From contig BFEA01000127.1 in the NCBI GenBank assembly GCA_003427395.1, forward strand, positions 2,786,744-2,824,120: a stretch of 37,377 nucleotides of DNA, written 5' to 3'. Under the pieces are notes generated by a model. That model ran no database searches. It had not been told where the DNA came from and worked only from the letters and a program-made list of their open reading frames with translations. How positions within the stretch are numbered: the first letter of the stretch is position 1; each line of letters starts with the position of its first letter. Positions 20,137-29,273 of this stretch are shown piece by piece. The DNA comes from Chara braunii. Its lineage: Eukaryota > Streptophyta > Charophyceae > Charales > Characeae. The position numbers were made by a program, and so were the translations under genes.

Positions 20137-20828
20137 ATGAGGTGATGAGGTATATTGAATTGGATCTTAAACATACGTACACGCGCGCCACCGGGGTGCT
20201 ACTGAGGCAAGTTGTGGGGATCCCGATGGGAAAACGTACAAGCCCTCCACTGGTTTGTATCCTGTGTGCCTTTGCTGAGTTTAAGTTTCTGCGGAGTTTG
20301 GGGTCTTTTAGACGGGATGTGTTCGAGATCCGCCTGATGGATGACGTTAGTCTTGTGGTACTGCAACATAAGCGGAGCAGTTTGACAGTTGAGGAAATTC
20401 GCCTGCGGTTTGAACAGTAATATCCACGTAACTTGATGTTGAAGCGAACTGAAGATGGTACGGGAACATGAGATTTCCTGGGCACGAACATGAGCGTCTG
20501 TCAGATACCATCGTACCTGGCATGTTATCAGGTGGCTAAGAATGAGCGCACAATTTGGTGCAACGAAATGCTCGAAATCAAAAATGGTCAGTCGTTCAGA
20601 TCTTGGGGCAGCAAACAACAAAAAAACCCACTCATTGCATGCCACCTGCACAGGATTGACCGCAATACTAATGTACGCTCGAGGATCCCGATGCAAGTAC
20701 TGAGCTTAACCAGGGAGTTGCGCATGAAGGACTTCTCATCTGCTTTCGTTGAGACGGTCATCAAACGGTTTGCTAAGGGACGTGACAAAGTCTGGAGCTG
20801 GATTGTCAAGTGGCTTTATCCTGACTGA
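20085..20828 (+). pseudogene. Penelope-like reverse transcriptase, motifs B-C and thumb
   Basis: Continues the RT after a frameshift. VVGIPMGKRTSPPL (residues about 43-56) is motif B, and EIRLMDDVSLVV, with the catalytic DD at 86-87, is motif C. Beyond it come a TAA (20418-20420) and a TGA (20469-20471), both in frame, then DFLGTNMS and a helical thumb-like stretch ending at a TGA (20826-20828). No GIY-YIG endonuclease is recognisable downstream, so the copy either lacks one or has lost it. Placement in the Penelope-like group rests on motif wording only. Confidence 0.65.
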
Positions 20829-21007
20829 GGTTATACTGCAGTCGAAGCTCTTGTTCCTGTCTACGTTTAAAGTCTTCCTCCGAATTTGTAGCAATCCATA
20901 TTTGGTTGTTGTCTGCTGATAGGTATGTTGATTCCTGAGTTTTAGGATAGACATTGATAGGGCCTGTACGTGTTTGGATATGTGACTCTGCTAGTTTCAC
21001 TTGGACA
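20829..21007. other. 3' tail of the RT element, non-coding
   Basis: No conserved frame between the RT stop and the minisatellite. Confidence 0.4.
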
Positions 21008-21150
21008 GGGTATGCATTTGATTTTGCTTGATAGTCCTTTACTGTGACAGGGTATGCATTTGACTGGGCTTGTTAGTCCTTTTACTGTGAGAGGGCAGGC
21101 ATTTGATTTGACTTGATAATCTCTTTCCTGTGACAGGGTATGTATTTGTT
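21008..21150. repeat. ~43-bp minisatellite at the 3' end of the RT element
   Basis: About three units of GGGTATGCATTTGA...TTG.TAGTCCTTT.ACTGTGA.A in a row, plus a partial fourth (GGGTATGTATTTG) that leads directly into the right 325-bp repeat. Confidence 0.75.
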
Positions 21151-21151
21151 T

Positions 21152-21477
21152 TTGTTCATAGAACTAGGTGAGCGCTTGATTTTGTTTGGTAGTAGTTTTT
21201 ACTTCAGATAGGGGGATGGGGTACCAGTTAGCCTCGAACCCGCGCACTGGTATTCCGGGTCAATAACTGTTTTGTTTTGTTTTGTGTGCGAGAGTACCGG
21301 CCTGAGATGTGTTGTAGGCTTCGAACACACGACCGATTTTTTGCAATAGTTCTTTTAGGATTACCGGTAGTGGAAATTAAGACTACTATTACTGTGTTGT
21401 GAACAATTGGTATTTTTTTCTTGGCCACGTACGTACGACGTGGTGACACCGATTGGATCTACGGGAAACAAACCTGT
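21152..21477. repeat. 325-bp direct repeat, right copy
   Basis: Matches 16379-16703 in direct orientation from TTTGTTCATAG to GGGAAACAAACCTGT. The differences are mostly substitutions and a few-base T-run expansion near 21413. Together with the left copy it encloses the minus-strand protein parts and the plus-strand RT. Confidence 0.75.
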
Positions 21478-21930
21478 GGGTAAGCAGTAGGTGATTACTA
21501 TGGGCGGCAACTATAATTCGGATGAGTGCGTGTGTCTTGGTCTTTCTTGGGTCCAACGCAGGTTGATGTCTGAGGATGTTCGGAGATGCGTAGGCGGTCA
21601 ATAGCGAAGGTGGGTTGGCGGTAAGATGGTGTTGGATGACGAGGTGATAAGGGCCGCGTCGCTGCGGTCGAAACCGGTGGGGGAGCCATATCCCAACCGA
21701 CATGCACTCTTTTGTACTAAGTCTTGTGTATCTTGGTACCTGGTACTGGAATATACATCAGTTTTTTATATGCGCTTCTCTGTGTGATCTTAAGCTGTGT
21801 ATTCTTCCCTTTTTCTCAATGCAACTTGGATGGTGTCCTAGAGCTGTAACTTTCGATTCCTCTTAATTTACTTTATTCTTATTTTATCATTTCCATTGTG
21901 AAGTCGAAGGTTTCTCAATCGATCTTCGAG
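21478..21930. other. No gene recognised
   Basis: Mixed sequence between the Penelope-like element and the PPT-like G-run of the Gypsy element. A Gypsy-type 3' internal end would be expected here if the LTR-like segment that follows belonged to an upstream tandem copy, but I see no integrase or RT coding in it. Confidence 0.4.
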
Positions 21931-22072
21931 TGGGGGGGGCCGTGACAGGCAACGCAAACCCCCAACCCCTGCTGGTCACTGAGGACCTCGGAAATGGGCG
22001 CAGTGAGTAACAGGCGTTGTTGCCCTTGGCTTCAGCGAACAGCAGGTGACCCCGCCCCGGGTTTCCTCACAA
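21931..22072 (+). promoter_or_regulatory. Polypurine tract plus short LTR-like segment
   Basis: GAGTGGGGGGGGCC (about 21928-21941) is a purine run of the kind that primes plus-strand synthesis. It is followed by TGACAGGCAACGC... ending CCTCACAAC just before the primer-binding site. The interval of about 130 bp would be a very short LTR. I could not find the partner LTR in the window, so the outer boundaries are uncertain. Confidence 0.4.
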
Positions 22073-22075
22073 CTT

Positions 22076-22094
22076 TGGCGCCGTTGCCGGGGAC
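22076..22094 (+). promoter_or_regulatory. Primer-binding site complementary to tRNA-Asp
   Basis: TGGCGCCGTTGCCGGGGAC: the first 18 nt are the exact complement of the 3' end (including CCA) of plant-type tRNA-Asp, ...TCCCCGGCAACGGCGCCA. It sits a few bases after the LTR-like segment and is the expected start of minus-strand synthesis for the large Gypsy element to its right. Confidence 0.8.
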
Positions 22095-24116
22095 GGGACT
22101 GCACCCCCAAGGCCTCAGCCTTCCCCTATCAAACGGGGGTGCATAGGCTAATTAACTAATTAGCTTGGAATTTGATTATGTGATTTTTCTATTTTTGTGT
22201 ATCCTATATATTTAGTTTTTCTTGAATATCTATTGATCCGGGCGTTTTTGCATGAACAGTCCTGGAATAAAGTTCGGCCTCTCGTCGAGGTGAACATTTT
22301 GGTATGTTTAACAAAAAAAACTAACGGATAGAAAAAGAGATACCAAATTTCTTGTATTTTATAAATTAATATTTTGAAAATTTTGAATTCCTTTTTATTT
22401 TTATTACCAAAAATTGGGAGCTAATCTGGCAAAAGACAATGAGAGCAAAGTTGACGACCGTAATTTTCCCGACATTTGGGGACCCTAGTGGGGAAAAACA
22501 GACGCCATTTGAGGAAACGGCGAGCTCCAACAGGAAGGAAAAGAAATTAAAATAAAAGGGAAATTGCTTTTTTTTTGTAATTTTGTATAAATTAAAAGGA
22601 TAAAGATAAAGAAACAGTAATCTGATAACTCTCATCTTGAAATCTTAAAGACTCTCTGAGAAACTTTTCTAGGCTGTTCGGGGTTTGAGGAGAGCGTGCG
22701 GTTGCGCGCAAGATCCTAAAAACCTAATTGGGTAAACCCTAATTAGGGAAAGCTTTAATTAGGTCAAACCCTAATTAGGATTTTAGGAGGCGAAGACAAC
22801 CCAAAGTATAGTATTAAAGCTAGGATCTAAAAGGTATTTACAAATACCAACAATTTTTTATTTTTTGGAATTTTTATTTATTTTGTTGGTGAACAATAGG
22901 AGAAATTATTTAAAAATTAATGAAAATAGTATTTTATCAACTTTAACCTTTTACAATTGGCTCGAGGCTACCTTTTTGGGAACAGATTAAGGGACAATTG
23001 TCCTGAACCCCATCCCCACGGGGAGGAGGTGGAGTGCTGCAAAAAATTTTGTTGGGTAAATTTTGGATAAAATTAATTATAAAAAGTAAAGAAAAATAAT
23101 TAAACAAAAGTAATTAAAGATAAAACTTTATTTTCTCCCTTCTCAATTGTGACCTTTTTGGCAGCGTCGATTAAGGGACGCTAGTCCAGCTCCGTACCCC
23201 AACAGCGGGAGGCAAAGTGCTGCTGAAACATTTTGTAGAAATTTCTAATTAAAGTCAAATTGAAAAAATATATATATATTGATCAAAATTAGGAAAAATA
23301 ATTAAAAATGCGATCAATTTCCTTTTCTTAGCACTTTGTTTTTGCCCTGGTTCTTCGTAGGTAGCTTTCCTCTAGGGACAATAGTCCCAAACCCCATCCC
23401 AACGGGGGGAGGCAAAATGTTGCCGAAAGTTTTGCAAATTCACAATAATTATTTTAATCAAATCTTGAAAATTTATTAACAATATTTAAAAATCCACCCC
23501 TAACAACTGTAAATAAAAAAAAAGAATTATTTTTATTTTCTTAGAATTTTTTCTAATTAACATTAGATAGAATCTAGAAAATTGCGGAAAAGAGGGTTAT
23601 GAGGGTCAGGAGACGGTGACAAATTGTGGACGGTACGTAAATCAGGGTCTCTCGCAATTAGAAAAAGAAAATGAATTTTTCGCAAAATAATCGAATTTTT
23701 GTGAACTAATTGATTATAAATTGAAAAGAAATTCGTAGGTAAGTGCAGAGAGAAGTCGGGGCTCGTCCTTTTTTTTTTTTTGCGTTACCCCTAAACCCAA
23801 AACCCTTGGGTAGGGAAAGACCCGAAAATTAGTCATTTTCAACCTTTTGAATATTTTATTAATTAAAGTTCTAAAAATCCATTAAAAACCATAAGAATGG
23901 CTTAAAAATTACGTGGGCTTACCTATTTAGTCCTTGATAAAATTCTCATGTGGGAGTGACCTTCACCGGTCTAGAGCCCGCTAGAGGGGTACACAAGACG
24001 AGTACCCTCGAAATAGAGCACGCGTTTTGTGCTCGAGGGAACTCGAGGAAAAGGCATAGGAACCCTGTTGGAGTCAGGAACTCGGTGCCCCTTGCATCTC
24101 GGATATATTTGATTGA
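22095..24116 (+). other. AT-rich untranslated leader of the large Gypsy element
   Basis: About 2 kb of AT-rich DNA without conserved frames between the PBS and the first protein modules. It holds a direct repeat around ACCCTAATTAGG-type words (22718-22790), a thrice-repeated hairpin motif (22960-23440), an alternating TA run (about 23268-23278) and a T-run (23769-23781). A short frame at 23950-24138 has no domain. LTR elements often carry packaging and translation signals in such leaders. Confidence 0.5.
22960..23440 (+). repeat. Three spaced copies of a double-hairpin motif in the leader
   Basis: Copies at about 22975-23045, 23155-23235 and 23355-23430, spaced about 190-200 bp. Each has GGGAC-NNNN-GTCC (22991-23003, 23175-23187, 23375-23388) followed by a C-run/G-run pair such as CCCCATCCCCACGGGG (23008-23023) or CCCCATCCCAACGGGG, then GAGGCAAA.TG.TG..AAA.TTTTG. 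The spacers are AT-rich and diverged, while the hairpin halves stay complementary. Confidence 0.65.
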
Positions 24117-25160
24117 ATGTGGCAGTCCGAGGACGTAGAGGAGTACGAGGTAACTCGCGTGTGGGAGGTAGATCCTCCCGAGATGATAGAGGGTGACCTG
24201 GTAGAGTTCACACTCCCCGCACGACCCACTGACTGGCACGACGACCAGTTCCGGTGGCGGTCTGTCCTCTTGTCCTTTGATGCTTGGCTCTTGACATATA
24301 GAGAGCACCTGAGGGAAAAGTAGGGAGACCTGACGGGCGGATTAGTGAGAGTCTACCTGTACTTGGAAGAAGAGACGGCCAAAGAGGCTGCGTTGAGCCT
24401 CGTGACGTGGGGGACCAGTTCGATCATTAGTAGAGCCCTACGATATTTGCAGGAGGAGGTTGATGTTTTTCGGGTGGACGACGAGCAGGACCCGCTGACC
24501 TTGTTTCATGGACGACCTCCCCTCGCTATCACAGGGGATCTCCTGATAGCGTAAGACGCCTTCTTTCCGTATTGAGGGTCCAGTTTGAGGGCGGTTGTCC
24601 CCACTTTCGTGGTACACTCAGTTTTCGGAGGAGTAGGAGGCTTGGTTGAGGCTTACCTCGCATTCAGAGAGCTTGAGCTCTTCGCCAGGGGAAGCCTCGA
24701 TACTTGCTATATAGATTACTCCCTTCCGACAGCAGGGCTTCGCCGGGGAGACACGAGGGTTCAGCTGATAGAGCTGATCCGCTCCTTAGGGGACGAGTAC
24801 CAAAGGGGAGTGCCCCCACCCTCGTACGTGTGGGAGCTATTGGATCGGGAGCTCCGGGCAGGGCCCGAGTATTTTACCTATATAGGTAGGCTCTTCTCGG
24901 AGGATTGAGGCAGCTGGTGGAGTGAGGACGCGGGACCTCTCATATACGATTACCAGCTGTCGCGGTATTATCGCTTGATAGGACTCCCACCGTGCTGTAT
25001 AGAGGACGAGCGAGACAACGAGGACTGGGTCACGGACGACGACGAGGAGGCCTGGGAGCCTAATTGGGTTAACTCCGAAAGCGAGGGCGCTGAGTCAGGG
25101 GAGGAGATTGATGTCACCGACGCTCACTTTCCTAGAATAGGGGTCGCTGTCAGGGCCTAG
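24117..25160 (+). pseudogene. Unrecognised repeated-module protein, module 1
   Basis: One reading frame broken by TAG (24321), TAA (24552), TGA (24573) and TGA (24906) but protein-like throughout. Three parts: a beta-rich part with VEFTLPARPT (about 24200) and VRVYLYLEEETAKEA (about 24345) closing in LFHGRPPLAITG; a helical part that starts VVPTFVV (24591) and holds VQLIELIRSLGDEY, WELLDRELRAGPEY and IGRLFSED; and an acidic tail ending at 25160 with EDWVTDDDEEAWEP. The same three-part order recurs in the next module. I recognise no family. It lies after the leader and about 5 kb before Gag, so it may be an N-terminal extension of the element polyprotein or a captured gene. Confidence 0.5.
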
Positions 25161-25261
25161 GAGAGGGTGCATAGCGACACGTGCGAGGGGGATTTGGATC
25201 CGAGGGCTACTGACGAGGGAGTGGTTCTGGCGATAGTACGGATGGGAGGTGGAGATCGAGC

Positions 25262-25780
25262 GGGGTCAGTCATCAGTGTCCATTAGCAGCTGAGCGTGAT
25301 CAGCTGGTAGAGCCGGACGACGGGGTCGAAATCCCAATCGACAGTGCTAGATGGCCTAGGCCTCCTGAGACCGTGGCGCCCAACATACTAGAGTTCGATC
25401 TATCGGCCAGGAGTGTGGCAGGACACGGATCTGGGCTTTAGAGCCGGTGGAGATCGACGTTGCTGGGGCCCGACTTGCACTTGTGGTCCTACGTGGTTGA
25501 GACCTTCGAGTCGGACAGCAAACGGTGGCGAGTGTCGGGTACGACGAGCATAGAGGTCATAGGACATATTTATTACTCGCGCACGTTAGAGGCGACGGTC
25601 CATTATGAGGGGTTAGTCCATGATCATTGGCGGGGCGAGCAGGGGGCAAGGACCATCCTGTCGGAGGTTGCCGAGGGCGTTCGCAAGGAGGTTGGGGACT
25701 TGTATGACCCAGTTAGGGTAGGTAGGACGACCCTCCGGATCGGAGGGGGCTTTCCTTCCCCAGTGTGCGACTCCGAGTGA
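25262..25780 (+). pseudogene. Unrecognised module protein, module 2 beta-rich part
   Basis: Frame 2 from about 25262, with one TAG (25439). It reads DDGVEIPID near its start, ILEFDLSARS near 25390, then VIGHIYYSRTLEATVHYEGL, a helix TILSEVAEGVRKEVG, and TTLRIGGGFPSPV before a TGA. By eye it matches the beta-rich part of module 1 and the frame at 26354: a ...h.h.L...... strand, a ~40-residue helix, and a closing GxPxP turn. The helical part that should follow continues in frame 1 from 25788. Confidence 0.45.
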
Positions 25781-25787
25781 GGGTTCT

Positions 25788-26370
25788 GACGTTTGTAGCA
25801 GAGGAGCTCTGGGGTCTGACTCATATTACTTAGGCTTATCTTGCCAGTCTCGAGTTGGATGGATTGAGGAGAGGGCTGACGGACAGGGATTGGATTAGTT
25901 ATGCGCAGTTCGTCGCGGGTCTCTTTGTCGGAGAGAAGGGGCTCCAGCTCATAGAGTTCATACGAGCTCTAGCACCATCTGGAGACCCTGAGTCCTTCTT
26001 TCCGCACCAGCCTCCGGAGTTCTGGTTAGCATTAGAGAGGGAGGTTCAGAGACCCGGAGAGTACTTAGAGGGCGTAGGCCGACTCCTGAGCGAGGCTCCC
26101 GAGGGCACGCCTGTCCCTCTCATTTCAATCTGGGAGGTTGAGGAGCACTATCAGCGGATATACCCGGAGAGGGAGGACCTTGGTTGGTACACGGACGACA
26201 GAGAGTGGGAGGCTTTGGAGGACATAGAGCCTTGGGGAGATCAGGGCCAGCCTTGGGTAGGTTCGTGGTTTGACGAGCGTGGCGCTAACCGAGAGGATGT
26301 GGAGGAGGTCCATATAGCCTATTGGTTGACTAGGGGCGACTTCTTGTGGAGGGGTGATCTTAGAGGATAG
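25788..26370 (+). pseudogene. Unrecognised module protein, module 2 helical part and acidic tail
   Basis: Frame 1, with a TAG near 25831. It starts LTFVAEELWG (compare VVPTFVV in module 1), then YAQFVAGLFVGEKGLQLIEF and IRALAPSG, PPEFWLALEREVQRPGEYLE, VGRLLSEAPEG, and an acidic tail with WYTDDREWEALEDIEPWG. Shared with module 1: LQLIE[FL]IR, a P-P-x-x-x-W...L.RE+..PxxY...+GRL.SE core, and the W.TDD acidic tail. The open frame formally begins at a TTG (25855); the homology starts upstream. No known domain is recognised. Confidence 0.5.
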
Positions 26371-26880
26371 AGAATTTGATATCCCTCGGCGGGTGAAAGA
26401 AGTAGGGCATCTTGTGTTTGACAAAACACGAGATCTACAGATAGGGCTGACACTTGCCGGTGTTAGCCGAGACTGGTGGAAGCACGAAGTCTTAGCTGAA
26501 TCAATAATGAAACGGCGACTGATAGATTTTGCAGGGGATAGGCTGCTCACCGTCCGTGTCGTGATCGGACCTCCGCACCCAGTCTACTACCCTGTGGAGA
26601 GCTGGAGATTGACTCTCCCTACTTTTGTAGTACAACAAACTTACCCGAGCATAGATTGTCTGACTAAAGCAGTTCACCATACGTTGTACGCGCTCTGGCT
26701 AAGGATTGCGTAAGGTGGGGACCACCGGACAAGGAGACGCTGAGAGACCTGATCGACGCCACTTGCTAGGTAGACTATCTAAGGCCAGTTGATTTAGTCG
26801 ATTATAATTGTCGAAGACGTGTAGAGGACGGATACGCTATCTTGGAGGAGTTGAGGTATCTGTTCGAGGAGCAGCGATAG
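26354..26880 (+). pseudogene. Unrecognised module protein, module 3
   Basis: The first frame (26354-26713, overlapping the end of module 2 in another frame) has REFDIPRRVKEVGHLVF, then LQIGLTLAGVSRDWWKHEVL, VRVVIGPPHPVYYPVESW and LTLPTFVVQQTYPSID. The beta-rich part thus again closes in a GPPxPxYY turn and is followed by the PTFVV start of the helical part. Frame 1 from 26722 then gives LRDLIDATC, TAG, VDYLRPVDLVDY and YAILEELRYLFEEQR, a worn match to the helical part. Decayed. Confidence 0.4.
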
Positions 26881-26883
26881 GAG

Positions 26884-27329
26884 GCATGCCATGTTGGACG
26901 ACTACAGAGGTTAATGTAAATCGACAATTTAATTTAGTGAACGAAGACTTCACGGTGACTGTCTTACTAAGAGCACACTTAGACGAGGACCTGACAGAGC
27001 AGGAATGCCTTCGACGAGCCACATAATTCATATGTGAGCATTGACTAGAGGTCCTTGTAAGCGTAACCTTCCAGACAAAGATAACATACGAGGTGATGGT
27101 ATGGTCGGTCAGGTACCTGCGTGCGGAGTTGTTCTTTGACGAGACGGTAGTAGAAGCTAGGGGCAGGATATGAGTCGAGTTGCTTTGAGGATGTCATACG
27201 GGAATAGAGGTTAGGAGCATTGAAGAAGTTGATGACGCAGAGTTGGATCGTGTATGAGGTGGCTATCTGCGTGAAGGGAAGAGTGGGCTTGGAGATAGTT
27301 TGAAACGAGACACCAGTCGAAGCTCGGAG
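26884..27329 (+). pseudogene. Unrecognised module protein, degraded module 4
   Basis: In frame 3: TTEVNVNRQFNLVNEDFTVT, VLLRAHLDEDLTEQECLRRA, TAA-free to 27023, then LEVLVSVTFQTKITYEVMVW and FFDETVVEARGR with interspersed TGA codons (27042, 27168, 27183, 27255). It resembles the strand-strand-helix opening of the other modules (compare VRVYLYLEEETAKEAAL). No GxPxP turn is preserved. Confidence 0.35.
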
Positions 27330-27346
27330 TAAGATGTGTCAGGCGT

Positions 27347-27724
27347 TTGGAGCTTAGGGAGAGATGGGTCGTGGAGGATGGAAAATTAGATGAGAGAAAA
27401 AAAAGAGTCAAATATCGTATCCTAGAACCGATGGCAAAACAAGTCAAGGAGTTGGGCAACAAGATTAGGGATTGCGGATCCTGCAAGCGTGAAAGTGAGT
27501 TGCGCAGAATAGAAGCAGTGGCGAAGGCATTAGAAAGGCTCTTTAGAGAGGACAAAGAATTTTTCAGAAGATGGCGTCTAGATTTTCTGGAAAGCGTAAA
27601 GGGAAGAGATTATAGTAGTGAGGGATCAGAGCAGTCCTTAAAGTCAACGGAATGGACAGAGGAGACGCCAGAAGCTGCAGCACCTAAAGAGAAGGATGAT
27701 GTCGAAGGAACGTCGAAGCAATGA
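27347..27724 (+). CDS. Unrecognised charged helical protein
   Basis: A 125-codon frame, strongly charged: RERWVVEDGKLDERKKRVKY, then KQVKELGNKIRDCGSCKRES (one CGSC pair), LRRIEAVAKALERLFREDKE, and a Ser/Glu-rich acidic tail. It is probably coiled coil or helical bundle in the middle and disordered at the end. It sits between the module array and the next helical frame. No family is recognised, and it could be part of the same long polyprotein. Confidence 0.4.
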   Translation: MELRERWVVEDGKLDERKKRVKYRILEPMAKQVKELGNKIRDCGSCKRESELRRIEAVAKALERLFREDKEFFRRWRLDFLESVKGRDYSSEGSEQSLKSTEWTEETPEAAAPKEKDDVEGTSKQ

Positions 27725-27795
27725 AAGGAGACGATGAGCGGAACGAGTGAGTATACCAATGATAAGTTTTATGTGCATATCTAAGGGAGGCTAGA

Positions 27796-28248
27796 TTGAT
27801 CGGTGGTCTGCGTAATGATACAATTAGAATATCTACTGAGGCTCAGCGTGATCGAAGAAGCAGAGTGTACTCGACTAGCGATAAAGGAAGCGCGCAAGAC
27901 CGGACTCTGGTAGAAGAGGAGAGTGTGCGTCTGATTAAGTACGTACTGTGTGCATCTCCCTTCGATGAGCGAACCCTGAGTAGGGCGTGGCACGAGACCC
28001 CTAGAGAGGCAGAGAGACTCCTAGGGAGTGAGGCGGAAGTGGTTGGAGAGTTAGCAGGGGTCATAGTAGACAACTCCGTTCTCAGAATGCTCAAAGCCCA
28101 CAACAGGTACTGGAACAAGTACCTTAAGACCTTAGCGGATATTGAAGATTTTGGGGATATGAACGACTTCAAGACGTTCTACGTACTCTTAGTGGATTCT
28201 ACGGATAGAGTCATGTTAGCCTTAGCGTTAATCGCGATGGAATGCTAG
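27796..28248 (+). CDS. Unrecognised helical protein
   Basis: A 150-codon frame. The basic N-terminal third (RISTEAQRDRRSRV) is followed by a compact helical domain: EEESVRLIKYVLCASPFDER, SRAWHETPREAERLLGSEAE, LKAHNRYWNKYLKTLADIED, and a hydrophobic C-terminal helix VMLALALIAMEC. A small all-alpha fold is likely. It lies between the charged helical frame and the two IYLP modules. No known domain is recognised. Confidence 0.4.
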   Translation: MIGGLRNDTIRISTEAQRDRRSRVYSTSDKGSAQDRTLVEEESVRLIKYVLCASPFDERTLSRAWHETPREAERLLGSEAEVVGELAGVIVDNSVLRMLKAHNRYWNKYLKTLADIEDFGDMNDFKTFYVLLVDSTDRVMLALALIAMEC

Positions 28249-28272
28249 GTGGTTCATGGAGATGGATGAGAG

Positions 28273-28782
28273 ATGCCACTACCGGAGGCGGAGTTAGCGC
28301 GAAGAATGCGAAAGTTTTCAGGGTGGAGCGGGCCCAGTAAACTAGAGCATGAGAAAGTACTCCAAGGTTTTAGCGCTATTAGCAGACGGGAAATCTTTCC
28401 CTACGAGGTAGTCAGGTATCAGGAAGCAAACTGCGGTTGGGACAGAAATAAGTTTTATGTGACGACCGTAAATTTTCCCGACTTAGGAATATATCACGTA
28501 GGTATATATTTACCTAAGGAGCGCGAGGAGTTCTGTGCCTACACGAGGTGCTGGAGGATAGCCGCGTGGAAGTTGAGCGAAGAGAGGAGGAAATTGGAGG
28601 ACTTGGGAAAGACTGTTGAGGTCTGCGACGATATCCCGATTTTTTACGATCTGCCTAGACCGCCGATTCCGTACCGAGGGCTGGAGCGGAACGGATGGGA
28701 GGCCATAGTAGGATTCGCCAGGACAGTCAGGACGAAGGATGAGCCAGGAAGTCGACAAAGAATAAATAGGATGAAGGAATGA
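28273..28782 (+). CDS. IYLP module protein, copy A
   Basis: A 169-codon frame. After a helical lead (residues 1-45) comes NKFYVTTVNFPDLGIYHVGI, then YLPKEREEF, a ~40-residue helix (CWRIAAWKLSEERRKLEDLG), TVEVCDDIPIFYDLPRPPIP, and a last helix WEAIVGFARTV. It aligns with the frame at 28977 (VRIYLPTE ... FEGIPKPPTPY) and with the solo copy at 8029 (IRIYEPQE ... FEGLPQPPI). The same strand-helix-strand-P-turn logic may underlie the modules at 24.1-27.0 kb. Unknown family. Confidence 0.5.
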   Translation: MPLPEAELARRMRKFSGWSGPSKLEHEKVLQGFSAISRREIFPYEVVRYQEANCGWDRNKFYVTTVNFPDLGIYHVGIYLPKEREEFCAYTRCWRIAAWKLSEERRKLEDLGKTVEVCDDIPIFYDLPRPPIPYRGLERNGWEAIVGFARTVRTKDEPGSRQRINRMKE

Positions 28783-28976
28783 GCGAAGGGGGAGTTATTT
28801 CTGAGTGTGAATTGCAGTCGAGAAGGGAGAGATTTCTTGTCGGGAACAGACCATCTGAGGAGAGACAAAGAACTATTTGTGGCCTTTTGAGTTCACTAGG
28901 CTGGAGAGAAGCGATTCCATATGAGGTAGAGAGGTACGAGTTTGTGGATAGCAGATAAGAGGAGATACGTTTATAT

Positions 28977-29273
28977 GTGATGACTGTCATGTTCATCCAT
29001 TTAGACGTATATGATGTGAGGATCTACCTGCCTACGGAGAGAGGAGTAGATCTTGTGTATGGTCGATATTGGGAGCGTGCAGAAGAGATTGTAGAAGGTG
29101 AAAGCGATAAGTTACTATTGCTAAGGAGAAACGTTAACTGGAGCACGCAGATAATGATCTTTGAAGGAATACCTAAACCTCCAACTCCATATCAGATCGT
29201 GCAGAAGGGAAACTTCCGCACTGTGATTGAACTCGTCTTACGACATCAGGAGTTTGATGGCAAGAGGAGGTGA
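28977..29273 (+). CDS. IYLP module protein, copy B
   Basis: A 98-codon frame starting inside the module: MFIHLDVYDVRIYLPTERGV, a helix GRYWERAEEIVEGESDKL, QIMIFEGIPKPPTPYQ, and a final helix VIELVLRHQE. The 100-190 bases before it look like the eroded helical lead of copy A (PYEVERYEF against PYEVVRYQE). Tandem duplication of the module is the simplest reading. It is the last recognisable coding piece before the minisatellite and Gag. Confidence 0.5.
   Translation: MMTVMFIHLDVYDVRIYLPTERGVDLVYGRYWERAEEIVEGESDKLLLLRRNVNWSTQIMIFEGIPKPPTPYQIVQKGNFRTVIELVLRHQEFDGKRR

Noticed and set aside
22366-22635. Minus-strand 89-codon protein in the leader
   Set aside because: Low-complexity Phe/Tyr/Lys-rich translation of AT-rich DNA with no conserved features.
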